From Ricinus communis (Eukaryota > Streptophyta > Magnoliopsida > Malpighiales > Euphorbiaceae): a DNA stretch of 64,000 bases. The notes beneath the pieces are model-generated. The model saw nothing but the letters and a program-made list of their open reading frames with translations, was not told the DNA's origin and ran no database searches. The stretch is taken from assembly GCF_019578655.1 (NCBI RefSeq), contig NC_063257.1, positions 9,610,001-9,674,000 on the forward strand. The letters run 5' to 3'. The number at the start of each line of letters is the position of its first letter. The stretch's first letter is position 1. Below are positions 13,137-25,900 of this stretch, in pieces. The translations under genes were made by a program, and so were the position numbers.

Positions 13137-16100
13137 ATGGCCGCTTCCTCCGCCGGTAATTCTGCAACACCTTTTCAGTTCTCTTCAGATTCAGCTCCGC
13201 CGAGACTCTCTCTCACTTCCGATCAACTCAATTATTGCTCAGAAGCTCTCCAATTTCTCAAACACAAGCTCCGTTCTCCTGATATTATCACTCAAGAATT
13301 TGCTCGTTTGCAGGTTCAATCATAACCTCTAACTTCTCAATTATAATTAATTTCATTTCATTTCTTTCTTCAGCTATATTAATGAAGCTTCTTCTGCTTC
13401 TTCTTCTTCTTCTTCTTATATTAACTAACAGCACAAAAACAAAGTGGATTTGTTTAGGCCTTATTATGATTATGTGAACTTTGTTATAAAAATGTGATTA
13501 CTTTGGAGAAATAAATATTGTCTTAATTTTTTTTATTATAAATTTCAGGCCAGCAGGCTAACGCCGTCTCAGGTGGCTAGAAGCTGCAAGGTGGCTCTTG
13601 ATGGTGTCAACACGAGCAAGAACCGCTATCTGGATGTGATACCTTGTATATATATATAAATATATATGAGTTGATTTACAATTTATTAATTTTTCACTTG
13701 TCATTAATTATATAAACTTTTTGATTTTGGTTATGTTATTATCTATTTTAGTTGACGAAAACAGGGTTGTTCTAAATCCGTGCAAGGATTATAGATCGTC
13801 TGCTAAGGGATATATCAATGCAAGCTTTATCACGGTATGTATATAAGCTTCCATATGATTTAGTATATTTTGTTTCATGATACAATGCTATACGAGGTGC
13901 TTGAATCAGAGATAAATTTCCTCTTTTATACTTGCAGACTTCTTCATCAGAAAACATTTCTCGGTTTATAGCTACACAAGGTCCACTACCACATACCTAC
14001 GAGGATTTCTGGGAGATGGTAATCCAATGCCATTGTCCTGTCATTGTCATGCTTACTCGGTTAGTTGACAATTACAAGGTACTATGAAGCTTACAGTAAT
14101 TTAAGTGCAATCATCATCAAATGCAGTTACTCTAAAACCGACTGATATTGTATATATTCCTCCAAATCTCTTGATGCTGAAATCCCTACGTTTTCATTTT
14201 AGATGCTAAATATTTACTTCCATTTATTTGATTAGCTTAGCTGGCTTTATTACTTGTCCTCAAGTGTTGAATATTTGGGAACTGGGTCTAGTAAATTCAT
14301 ATCCTGTATATATTGATTAACTGCCAAGACTCCATTTTGTGTCCCTTGTTGACAAGAACAGTATTGTTTGATGTAGATTTTAGAGACAAGCACCTGCTTT
14401 CTAGGTTTTGAGTAGATTTGTTACATAAACCATTTGAGCTCATACCTGAGGAGATTGCCTCAGCTTTCAGTAAGCTCTCGCAGACCACCACACACCCATG
14501 GGAAATAATTTCCCTTTTGCCCTACTCTTCGGATTCTTTTGATTCTATAGTTTATATTAAGAACAAATCCTTTCTTAATAGCTAGAATAAATTATTCATG
14601 TTCAATCTCATTTTGATTCTGACTTTGGAATTATGTGTGCAGATTGTAAAATGTGGAGATTACTTTCAAGCAGAAGATGGTCCTAGACATGTTGGAAATA
14701 TATGTATCGAAACTAAATGGATGACAACCACTGACACTTCTATAATTTTGCGCAGCTTGGAAGTGGGTAATGATGTAAGTTCTATTATTGATCCGCTGAA
14801 GTATTGTTTCAGTTGTTATGTGGATTTTTCTATGCAAAGTAACAATGACAAACTATCTAGTGATTTATAGATAATTTCTCAATATGGTTATTATGAGGAT
14901 GCATTTTCTTGTATAAAATATAGCTATAAAAATGCACCTGGAACATGTTTTCCTTAGAGATCTGATCCGACAATCTCAAATAAGTTCAAAATCTCAACTC
15001 TACATTGGCCTTTCAGAGGCTTATGAAGGCTAATTTTGGTGTTCTGAGCCTGGTTCATTTATACAAGAATTTGAGGCAAAAACCACTATCCCTTCTCCTA
15101 CATTAAACAGAATTAATAATCTTTTTATTGACTCCCTGACTAAACTTGAAATATAGAAAGGTCTATTGACTATTCTCATTTGAAAGATAACCAGTCAAGG
15201 AACTGGTAGGATAATTCTTCATTTGCTAATAATTGTTCTAATAATCAACTAACTACTCTTAAGTGTTTGTTCGTGTAATGTGATAAATTAATAGATTACT
15301 AAAAGTAAATTATTTGGTTGGTTGGATTATCTTTATCTCAGGTAAGGATGTCAAAGACCCTATGGATGTTAAATCTGGTTACTAAAAACATGGGTTTAGG
15401 ATTTTAGAAAATTATGCAATTAGTAAAGATTAGAATTCTGAAAGAAGCTAAAATGGTTAACAAAACAAACTGTGTTGTCCTTTGGACGTATTTCTGAAAG
15501 AGGTGAGGTGGGAGTTTGATTTGGATCCAATTTTTTTCTTCCTCTTAAGCCCTATGAACATGCTATGGAAAGATGTTTCCTTTTATCGACATAATCACTA
15601 CATTTAATTTCTTCTAAAGCTGGATAGGTATCAGATATCATTTGCAAGGTGGTGTCGGTTGCATTTCTGAAGAGAGACATGCTGCATATTGATCGCTGTT
15701 AACTATTATACCTAAGAAGTGAGGGTAATATTTTTGAGTTTTTTATGTAAAAGAGGAGCATAGGATGCGTTTTAGTGAAAAGGTCTTATGGTTGAAGGCT
15801 ATGTGATGTCATCTTACCTTGATGTGATAGAGGCAGGGAACTTGATTAGTCAGGTCAACATGAAATGATTTTAGTTCAACACTTGCCACCTTCGCTTCAC
15901 CTGAGTAAGGGATTGCAGATATGAAGAGTTATAGGCCATATTTAATTTGGTGGGAATGTGTAAAATAGTGGCTGACGTACTGCCATGTAAATGCTACGTC
16001 GAAAGGTGTAGTAAGAGAGTTATTATCACACATATAAAGTGGGAATATGTATAAATTAGTGGCACGGTTACTGCCATGTATATTAAAGACTGTAATTGGA

Positions 16101-17749
16101 GAAGTTTCACAAATATAAAATTGTTGTTCTTTTGACGGGGGATCTTTTACTCATGACTGATGCACCTCAGCTGAGCCTCTGAAGGAAGAATATTGTCATG
16201 GTTAATGATTGCAATTGCTCATCATTGTTCAAGTATCAACACTAACAGTTTGAATTTCATATCCTTAGATATGCTAGTTTCACTATTTGCTTGGTCATAT
16301 ACAAGCTGAACGGTTTCCTCTGTGTATTTGAAATGTTTAGAAGTATTCTTAATATGTATAGTTGCATGCTCCTTTTATAGGGCGTTGTATTCTGCTACAT
16401 TACTATGACCATGTTACTTCTCAGTTCTCACGGATTTGTAACCAAAAAAAAATCCTTGCTTACTGACTCTACTAGTCATACATGTAAAATGTGCTATCTC
16501 CAATAAACCTCTGGTACTCGTCATGCTCAACATTTTTTTACCTGCATGTTTAGGGTTTATTCTAATTTTCATGGAGGTTTTAACCAGCATGCACTCACTT
16601 CACTTAGAAATCATAAAGTAACATTATCACTTTAATCAGTCTAAATATTAATTTTCTGTTTCTTTTTTTTCTTTTTCTTTTTATTATATCTTTTGCAGTC
16701 AGAGGAGCCACCCATGTCTGTCTTGCACATTCAGTACCCTGAATGGCCTGATCATGGGGTTCCCAAGGACACACTTGCAGTGCGTGAAATATTCAAAAGA
16801 ATACACCAAATGCCACCTAATCTTGGACCAATTGTGGTCCACTGCAGGTTTACACAATCTCTATTGCTGTTTGTCATGCTGATTAAAAATAATTATCTGC
16901 ATGTATCTGAGATAGCATCTCTCTTATTCAGTGCAGGTATTGGTAGAACTGGAACATACTGTGCTATTCATAATACAATCCAGAGAATCCTTGTTGGAGA
17001 CATGTCTGCTTTAGATCTCGCCAATACCGTAGCCATATTTAGGTCTCAGCGTGTTGGGATGGTCCAAACTATGGTATTTCTTAATTTTTTTTCTCCAAGC
17101 TCCATTTTTCTTTTTTTATTTATTTTAAGGCTTGTGGTGTAGATTTTCTGAGACCTGTTTTCAACTAGTTGACCTGCTGGCATGCTGAGTCCCTAATAGC
17201 TGGAAAAGCATAATGGAAATATGATTTTATTGCTTAGTACATCATTGAAAAATTTATTAAGAGTACGGGTCAGGCAGAAGTAACAGCCAATGGCTCTTGA
17301 ATAAATCTGAGGGAAAAAAGGAAAAATGAAAAACCGAAAAGGTTTTAGCATCCATTTTCAGGAGTTCAGTTTGGCTGTTAATTGCATTGCATGGTCCAAG
17401 GAATTTTTGTTGGTGCACCTGAACAAAAATCTGACATGCTCACATCCTTGCTAAGTTGTATCTTATTTTTGAAGTTAAAGTGCAATCAAATGATAAAAGC
17501 TGTTAATATCTTGGAAATGGCACTTTAGTAGTTGCACTTTTCCTTTGCCAAATTGGCAATAGAATAAAAATAATGAAATTTGACATTAATTATCCCAATG
17601 TTATTAATATATATTATATTGTTTTATGATTTTTTTTTTGAGCTTATTGTCATAATGTTTCAATTTTTTAGGATCAATATTTTTTCTGCTATAAAGCTAT
17701 CATCGATGAATTAGAAGACCTTATCTCAGGACCAGTTGAAGGAGCTTAG
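13137..17749 (+). CDS. PTP1: tyrosine-specific protein phosphatase, PTP1 type
   Basis: Eight exons: 13137-13313, 13549-13645, 13752-13834, 13938-14078, 14643-14774, 16699-16847, 16932-17073, 17672-17749. Together they encode 332 residues; the Arabidopsis protein is about 340. PTP1 removes phosphate from tyrosine, and in Arabidopsis it acts on MAP kinases such as MPK6. Visible landmarks are the phosphotyrosine loop (KNRY, residues 83-86), the WPD loop (WPDHG, general acid Asp228), the catalytic P-loop HCSAGIGRT (Cys259, Arg265) split by intron 6 inside the Ser260 codon, and the Q-loop region QTMDQYFF (from 305). All catalytic residues are present, and every intron is GT-AG with consistent phase. 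The first 59 residues are a variable, Ser/Pro-rich N-terminus. An open frame at 16693-17142 joins exons 6 and 7 through the intron and is not the real structure. A truncated pseudocopy lies 1.6 kb upstream. Confidence 0.93.
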
Positions 17750-17799
17750 AAATGGTATATCTTCTTATGTTTACTAACAAGCTTAATTAAGAATTTTAC

Positions 17800-19353
17800 C
17801 TGTTTTTTCAAATTTACCCTGACTCTTACACTTTATTAAATCTGATCCATCTACTTTGCTGCTTGTTTCTATTCTATCAAACCCTCATTAGGGGTGTGCC
17901 ACTGATAATACAACATGCCTATGTGGCTTAAGTATGGTACACACATCAGATCTTTGTCCTAGTCATACTAGGACAAATTAATTACTTTAATCATTGTAGT
18001 CAAAGGTGCACCAGTCGCTCGCCTGGGCCCAAAAATGAGGCAAAGACTGTAAGGCAAGGTGCTTGCTTATTGTGTTTAGGCGCAAAGGCAGGAGGCGCTT
18101 TAAGGCAAGCGCCTATGTAAAAAGTAGGGTTAAGCAGTCTTACTTACAATACGACCCTTTACTTTTTAAATTAAAGGTATTGTAGTAAAATTAATCTTAG
18201 GGTATTTTTTTGGTTATATTCGCACATCCTGTTAGTTTTTCTTCTCTTTTTTAAGTCAAAGAAAAAACAGCTGGTGTTGGTCAAAGTATTAGAAATTCAA
18301 GAAATCAAGCAAAGCCAGTCCAGTTAGGGGCAAGTTCAGGTGCCTCCAGAAAAAAGAAGTCGACTTGAATGAGACATAAGTGGATGAAAATGAAGGATAT
18401 GAAAGTGGTGGCACAGCTGAAAGTGATAAGCATTTAAATGGAGATTCTAGTGATGGGTTTATGGGTTATGCTAATAATTTTAAGGCTGAAAGTTTTAAGT
18501 TTGATTTTTGTGAGTCTTAGGTTGTTTTATGATGAAATTTAGGGCTGTTTTGCATGCTGTTGTGGTTTAAACATTTCCGTCTATGAAACTTACACTAGTT
18601 GTGCTAAGATATTAGCTTTATGTTTATGGTTCTAAACTTAGATGTGGGAAAACCTGAATCCAACAACTTTATGCAGAAAATTCAGCCTTCTTATTTAGTC
18701 ATCTTCACTCTGTAGTTGTTTATTATGTGCTGAATGTTTCTCTCTCTTATAATGCCAAACCTTTTTTTTTCTTTATAGGTGTATAATATGCTTATGTGTG
18801 TATTACGTTCTTATAATAACAATATTTCAGATATTTTTAGTTCTTTTTAGAAATTTGCCACTTGCTTAACTCGGGCGAGCATTTTTTCTTGCATGTTGCG
18901 CCTCGGGAGATAAAAGACTTTATTGCCTTGTGCGCCTATTGCTTTTGGCTACCTTGATTTTAATAGGGTAATATTTTTATATTTACTTTAATTATATGGT
19001 TATTGAAACTAGAATTAAATTAATTATGTTTATTTAATAGGCCAGTTAAAATATGTTAGTGGAGAAAAGTTGGGTGGGATTCTTAAAAAAAGAATTTATT
19101 TGGCTTTATCTTTTAATATCGATATAATTAAATTAAATTAAAAATAATATTCTAATATATTTTTTAATAGGTATGATCCTATTAAAAGACTAAAACAAAT
19201 GTGTGATGTGTGTATTATTATTTAAGCCATGTAGGCATGCCACCTCATCAGTGGCACACGCTTGATGAGAGTTCAGTAGATTTTGAAACAAGCAGCAAAA
19301 TAGATGAACCAGATTGATGAACTCTTTTAGGCAGGGTAGATTTGAGAAAACAG
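17800..19353. mobile_element. foldback DNA element with about 170-bp inverted arms
   Basis: The left arm (about 17800-17975) and the reverse complement of the right arm (about 19165-19353) align over roughly 170 bp at about 75% identity by eye. Shared words include TTTGCTGCTTGTTTC, GTGTGCCACTGAT and TACACACATCA. The arms end near CTGTTTT / AAAACAG. I found no convincing target duplication. It lies 50 bp after the PTP1 stop codon, probably inside a 3' UTR intron or just downstream of the gene. Without the nested element it would be about 590 bp, typical of a long-armed MITE. Confidence 0.75.
17992..18956. mobile_element. hAT-like non-autonomous element nested in the foldback
   Basis: A 965-bp block sits inside the foldback element. 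Its ends are imperfect inverted repeats (CATTGTAGTCAAAGG at the left; the complement of the right end reads CAAGGTAGCCAAAAGC). It is flanked by near-identical 8-bp words, ACTTTAAT (17984-17991) and ATTTTAAT (18957-18964), as hAT transposases generate. The subterminal DNA is rich in GGCGC/GCGCC words typical of one plant hAT group. At about 18260-18515 a broken frame resembles the acidic C-terminal tail of a hAT transposase (runs like DENEGYESGG and GDSSDGF). No intact transposase is present. Confidence 0.65.
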
Positions 19354-22090
19354 TCAAAGTCCTTGGCAGTTGAGATGATTCAGCTTTTTTTTTCTTACAA
19401 GATTATGCTTCATATGTTGTGGGTTGCTTGTTTAGTGAATGGCGTCAGTGTGAATTCAGTTGATGCTTCTCATCTCTTTTCTGGTTGCATGTGGTAGAAA
19501 AATACACTGGATTAAATGAGAAAGATTCAGCTGCTTGCTTGTTCTCAGAAACAGGAGAAAAGCAAAATAAGGTGGTACTTTGATGTATCTGTTGCACTCC
19601 TACAGCTGGCAAATGCAATTTTATCATTCTTGTGAAACTAAGAATACTCGCATTTCTTTGAATAACCAATTCTGTATTCACGATCATTGGATTCGATCAT
19701 TTCTAATGGACATTGCTGGGAAGATGCTCAAGATGCTCTTCGTAGTTTAAACTCGCTTCTTCTCCATGTTTCAATAGTTTCTGAATTAAGAGAATTGTGT
19801 TCACTGCAGGATCTGCGTCATTTTTCAAGATTGAATATGCTAAATAATGCCAGGTTAACATTGTTCGTTCACATTTGTAAGATCTCTATGTTGTAATGTA
19901 TTGTCAGACTTCTAGAGCCAATTTGGCCTATTTTGGTCTGTAACCGAATTGTGTTGAGGGTCTGCCATTGTCGTAAAAAGATTAGTGTGGCGCCATGATA
20001 CAGGAAGCATAACAGACAAACCTTTTTGCAATATTCTTCTTCCCTAAGAATTATATGACCAGCCATGGATGCTCGAGTTGATGCCATATGTTTTGCTACA
20101 TTTTCATCAAGATAAGCACCATAGATGCTTAAGTTGATGTCATTTGATTTGCTAATTAGCCTAATCTTGATCAAGGTTAAGCAGCTGCCTTTTTAACTGG
20201 CTCGCGGAGAATCACAGCTATGCGCCCTTATCAACTAGAGGGATGATGAGCATAGTTGCTCCGGAATTCGGAATTGGTTCAACGAAGGCTTCTTCAACTC
20301 TGTTTATTGAACTCTAGTTGATAAACTAGTTTGTGAATTAGTGTGTGAAATAAATTATTAATAGCCGGTTCGGTAGATATAAAAGTAATATGTCTTTTCT
20401 TATAGTAGTTATAGATATTTGTTTAAACTTATCTAATTATTGATTTATAATTATTAGACTTTATTAAAATTTAATAGATTCTATTAGAGCTCGACTTGAT
20501 AATAAATTAATTATTTCTAAATTTTTTAAATTTTTTGCTTGGTGCAATGCGATTGCATTTTTAATCCAATACATTGATTAAAGAGTCAACTTTGCTCAAG
20601 ATAATGATAAAAGGTTTTATTAAACTTGTTAGTCACCTTGAATGTGAGAGTTGACTCAATCGTAAAATAAAAGTAAACTGCTGCAGAAATGGTTCGGCGT
20701 CAAGTTGATTAAAAAATAATTAAAAAAATTAAAATTAAAGTCTTAATATATCTTAAACAAAATATGATTAAGATATAAATAATTATCCCACTCTCACAAA
20801 AAATAGTCATTATTGAAGCTAGTCAATAATGTCTAAAAATGTTGGACTGTAAAGGAGTTGTGTTATAAGTATCTGTACTTAATTGTATGAACATTAATCC
20901 AATTTTTTTTAATTAATGATTATTTAAACGATTAAGCTTAGTTTGTTACAAATTATCAACCAACTCCCAAGAATTTAACTCTAAACTTTGTTGTTAGAGT
21001 CTTAAAATTAGTTACGAATAATAGCATATTAGACATCTTTAAAGATTGCCTCCTTAATTTTCTTAATACAAAATTTATATATTTTTAGATTTTCATGGAG
21101 AAGAAATAATAAGATATTTCTTTCAAGAATGGAAGTGCCTTTTTATTCGATTAAAAAATAATGAAATAATAAGTAAGTCGATACTTGAAATTATTCATAA
21201 ATGATATTAAAAGCGATTTGTATTATAAATTTATTTTAGTTTATTTTCTCAGTTTAACTAATGCTTTAATAATGCCGATAAATGTTATATTAATGACTAG
21301 ATCATCTATTAAGTCTTGAACTTTACAGTTTTAAATAATTTTATTCAATTTTTTAGAAATTTTAAAATAAAAATCATAGTTTTAATTTATTTTTAAAAAT
21401 ATTTTTTTGATGATAATTTTAAAAATATTATAGTAAGAAAGATGACGTGCTGCTTATTGAAATAATAAGAATTATGAACTAATAAAAATATCTTGTCATA
21501 AACTTAAGCTATTAAAGGTCTTATAATTTCAAATATTTTACATCTAAACACGGTAAAAAATTTTGCTGGTTCACTATTTTTTTAAGAAAATAAAATTAAC
21601 TTGTTATTTTATTTTTTATTGTAGAATTATTACGAATTTAAAAAAATAAAGTAAAAGTTTTAATATTTATTTAAAAATTTAAAATAATTAAATAAAATTA
21701 TTAATAAAATATAAAATTACAATTTAATTAGTAATTAAATTTATATTAATCATACAACAATATTGAATTAAATAGCTTTTTTTATTCTAATAAAGACCAG
21801 GGAAATTTTACAGTGAGATAGGCAGTCAACTCATGGATTAAACAACATAAATACTTCCACTTTCGTTTTTTTACACATTTCTCAACCATTAATAACCTAT
21901 CAAATCGAAATTTTAAGATTATACGACTAATTAGAAGAAGAAGCAGAACAGATGTAACGCGCCCAAGAGTGAGAGTGGGGAAATGCAGAGAAAAAAATAA
22001 AGAAAACTAAAATGGCAAACAAACCAACCATGGTTAAAGGACAAGCAGTAGTAAAACTAGTAAAAGAAAAAAAAAAAAAAAAGTGTGAAG
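19354..22090. other. possible PTP1 3' UTR, then AT-rich intergenic DNA
   Basis: 19354-20200 is less AT-rich than its surroundings and contains several acceptor-like sites (for example the CAG at 19367-19369). It could hold the distal 3' UTR exon of PTP1 joined across the foldback element. A 69-codon open frame at 19687-19896 has no recognisable family. From about 20330 to 22000 the DNA is AT-rich and I see nothing in it. Confidence 0.35.
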
Positions 22091-22974
22091 AGAAAGAGCT
22101 TTGGGGGTTTTGACTCAACTCTTCTCTCTTTTTCTCTCTCTGTCTGCTGCTTCTCTTGCAAATGAAATGAGTGAGTGATTTGGGGGTTGAAGAAACATTA
22201 ACACAAACAACAAAAGCCTTACACTTTACTATGCTTAGACTCTTCTTTTCTATGCATCCTTGTCTTTGTCTATGCATCTACTGATCTCTTTCTCTGTTCC
22301 TCTATCTCTATCTCTTTACTTGCGTTTGTTTCTGTCCTTATTGGAAACAAAAATTAACAAGAATCTCTTCTTTCAGATCTCTCTATCTATAGCTGGTAAG
22401 CTTTTTGTCTATCTGTTTTCTACTCTTTTTTGCTTATAACCCTTATCGTAATTTTATATAGATAATAATTAAACCCATAGCTGATATTGTTGATCCTTGC
22501 TTTTGGCTATCGTTTTTGGGTTCTTCTTGTTTTTATCAGTTCTTTATTCAAATTAGAATTTATGTCGATTCTGCTTGAATTTTGAGCTGGGTGGGCTTTA
22601 TATAATTGCTAATCCTGAGAACTGTTGCTCTCTTTTTATATCATATGCCTCCGCGTGTGTTTCAAAGCTTTGATCTTTTTACTCTGTTTGATTTATGTGG
22701 CAGCATTGGTGGCTTGGTGTTAATGGATTGGAGCTCTAGTGGTTGTCAGAATTGGTGTTGTGGTAATTTTGTTGTGACAAGGGACTACACTTATGGCTTC
22801 AAAGTAATATAGATCAATCCTGTGCAATAATCTTAAGGGTAATATTAGTTGAGTTTCTGATAGTATTTTAATACAAGGATTTTCATAATTCTTGTAACCG
22901 AGCAAACTTTTCCTCGCGTCTTCATGGGAATTTGGAGAAACATTTGAAATATATACTTTTCTGTGATCATAGCA
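22091..22974 (+). promoter_or_regulatory. PSI1 5' leader with a probable 5' UTR intron
   Basis: A CT-rich leader (about 22100-22393) ends in a good donor, CTG followed by GTAAGC at 22395. This suggests a 5' UTR intron that is spliced to an acceptor before the start codon at 22975. The exact acceptor is uncertain; candidates include the CAG near 22702. I could not place a TATA box. Confidence 0.4.
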
Positions 22975-25900
22975 ATGGGGGGGCTTTGCTCGAGGAGTTC
23001 CACTGTAGATAATGCTCCCGGTGGAGGCTTTCCACATCTAAATGGTCATTTTAATGGGTCTAGTTTGGTTTATCAGTCTCGTGAACTGAAAATAAATAGC
23101 AATACAACTCCATCTCCTGTAGTGGAAAATGTGGAAAATAAGCAAGTGAGAGAACCCCTTTCATTTCCGGACGGGATTAACCCGGATGATTTCAATGAGG
23201 GTATTCCTCACTTGTCAAGAAATAAATCTAGATCAACCAAATCTAAGCAGGCGAAGGTATGTCTAACGTGGATGTGATTTGTATTCAAATACTTCTGCTT
23301 GCTTTTAACTTGCACTTTTGGTTTCTTATATTTTGATCAAGAATCTGTTATTGTAGCATATAAGATGTACTGTAAAGATTTTTTTTTTATTTTTTATGTT
23401 CATTTCTCGTAGTTATATTTCTCTTCCCCTTAAATGTGCAGTTAAGGATGTGGTTTGTTAAGTTAAAAATGACATTTGGCATTCTCTTGGATGGTTACTT
23501 TAAGAAAGTTATACCTGTGACACTTTCTGTGGAGAAAAAAGATCAAGGGCAAAGACTTAGCATCTTATCATTTTGAAACTGATTGCAATACTATTGATTA
23601 CCATCTAGTTGATATGTTTGTTGCTATCTTAAGGCATATATTATACAGATCTTTTCAAACAAAGTATAGACTTTAATAGAAGAGTATTTTCTGTGGGGCC
23701 TCTTTGTTGGTGGGCTAGGGTTTGATAAATGATGGACTTAGAAGTATGAATGTTTAGAGCAAACAAAAAGGGAAGGCGCAAGGCTTATAAGTTTTTGATG
23801 CTCGGTGGAGGGTTAGGGGCTCTACCTTTCAGTTTTCCAGTTGGCTGCTGAAAGCTTCTGGCAGCGATGTGAATGTAGCTATGGCTTATATATAGGCTTG
23901 TATTGAATGACTGGTTAATGGAGGCACAACTCCTGATAGAGCGTGTGAGATGCACTGCTGGGCTGGGATTTATGTCAACAGGATTTACGTAATTGCTGAT
24001 ATGTCTATTATTACACCTGCAGAATTACGTGAACCATCCTTTCTTTTCTTAGAAACAGAAAACAGAAGGAAAAGGGGAAGAAGAAGAATTCTTTTAAAAA
24101 CTTTTGAGATTTTTTTTTCATTTTCTAACTTAAATAGTCAATTCTGAATATTGGCATATCCATTAAGAAACAGCATTCTAACTATTATTATTAGAAAAAT
24201 CTGGCTAGGATCTCATAATTTATTAGAGATGCTAATTTGTAAATTCAGTTAAAGATATGCTAAAATATAAATTTGAGGCTTTTAGCTTTTTGTGGATTGC
24301 AAGCTCATGGTCAGTGTGGGGACGTACTTCACTGAATTTCAACCCATCATAATCTATTCCTTTTAGAAGTTTTTTGAACCATTTGGTGTACACTTGGAAA
24401 ACTGCATTAGTTGGATTTGGATAATACTTTCTTTGTCTTGTATAGGCAGCTTTTTCTTTCCTGCATACAAGATCTCCGGTAAAGTGGAAGATGCTTATTC
24501 TAAACCAGAAATACCATGCACTGCTATACGAATAAAGATGCAAAGCACTTCTATGCTAATAGAGATGAATAAATAATGGATAATATTAATGACCCAAAAG
24601 GACTATAATTACTGAATATTAACTCAAATTTTAGTAAATAAAATCATAAAATATCCGAGAATAGTATTTGAATTCACAGTTGATTGGCCCAACATTTGAA
24701 ATATCAACTTCTACTGTGACCGAATAAATGCCCAATTGTCCATGATTAAAGTTTGTGTTAAACTTCGCTGTGTGAATATCTATGATACTTCCTTCTTTTG
24801 AGGTATTTCTTGGATGATGTTAAGGTACAAAATTAAGAAGAAATGATTTTTATGGAAATTTCCTTAAAAACTTACCTTAGGAAATTTTTATTCCCTCCAT
24901 GTGCTAGAACATGAGAAGGTTGCATTATTTTGTAAATCTTGGGGTCACATTTGAACTGGACAACTCCAAGTCAAAATCACAAGTTTTTAATTTAATAGCA
25001 CTTTCCATAGTTGGTGTGATTTAAGATGGCAGCTGCTAGCCTGGTAATTGGTGTTAAATAAAGATGTTTCTTGTCTAACTGTTTCATTGAATCAATTAGC
25101 TGTTTTGCTGTTACAGGTTTCAGAAGTGAGCTCATTATTGGGCAGAGCTGGGACTGTTGGTCTTGATAAGGCAGTGGAAGTATTAGACACTCTTGGTAGC
25201 AGCATGACAAATTTAAATCTTAGCAGTGGCTTTACCTCGGGAGTGACAACAAAAGGAAATAAAATTTCAATTTTGGCTTTTGAAGTTGCTAATACAATAG
25301 TCAAGGGTGCCAATCTGATGCAGTCCCTTTCAAAAGAAAATACTAAGCATTTAAAAGAGGTAGTGCTTCCCTCAGAAGGAGTGCAAAATTTAATTTCAAG
25401 AGACATGGATGAACTCTTGAGAATTGCGGCAGCTGATAAGAGGTAGACCATGCAGGAATATTGAAACGATTTTCTTTTTCTTTTTCTTTATTGGCTGTTG
25501 CTTTATAATTATCATTGTCTAATTCTGGCAGAGAAGAACTGAAAGTTTTCTCCGGAGAAGTGGTGCGTTTTGGAAATCGTTGCAAAGATCCCCAGTGGCA
25601 CAACTTGGATCGTTACTTTGAAAAGTAATTCTCATGCAAATGTGTGTTGTATGATAGTCTTCAGGATATTTGAATAATAGTGTCATGCATTCTCATGTTA
25701 TTATCTGTCATTATCAGGCTGGGTTCAGAACTGACACCTGAAAAGCAGTTGAAGGAAGAAGCAGAAATTGTGATGAAGCAGTTGATGAATTTGGTACAAT
25801 ATACAGCTGTGAGTATCTAATGTTACTAATTGTATAAAGCAGCTGCCCCTAAGTTGCATTTTACGTTGCAGTTTCTTGTTCTGGTTATTAGGCAAGTGTT

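Noticed and set aside
19687..19896. 69-codon open frame downstream of PTP1
   Set aside because: No recognisable family; it more likely lies in 3' UTR or intergenic DNA.
22963..22977. Upstream start of PSI1 at 22963
   Set aside because: The first codon there is GTG. The ATG at 22975 gives the family N-terminus MGGLCSRSS with a myristoylation signal.
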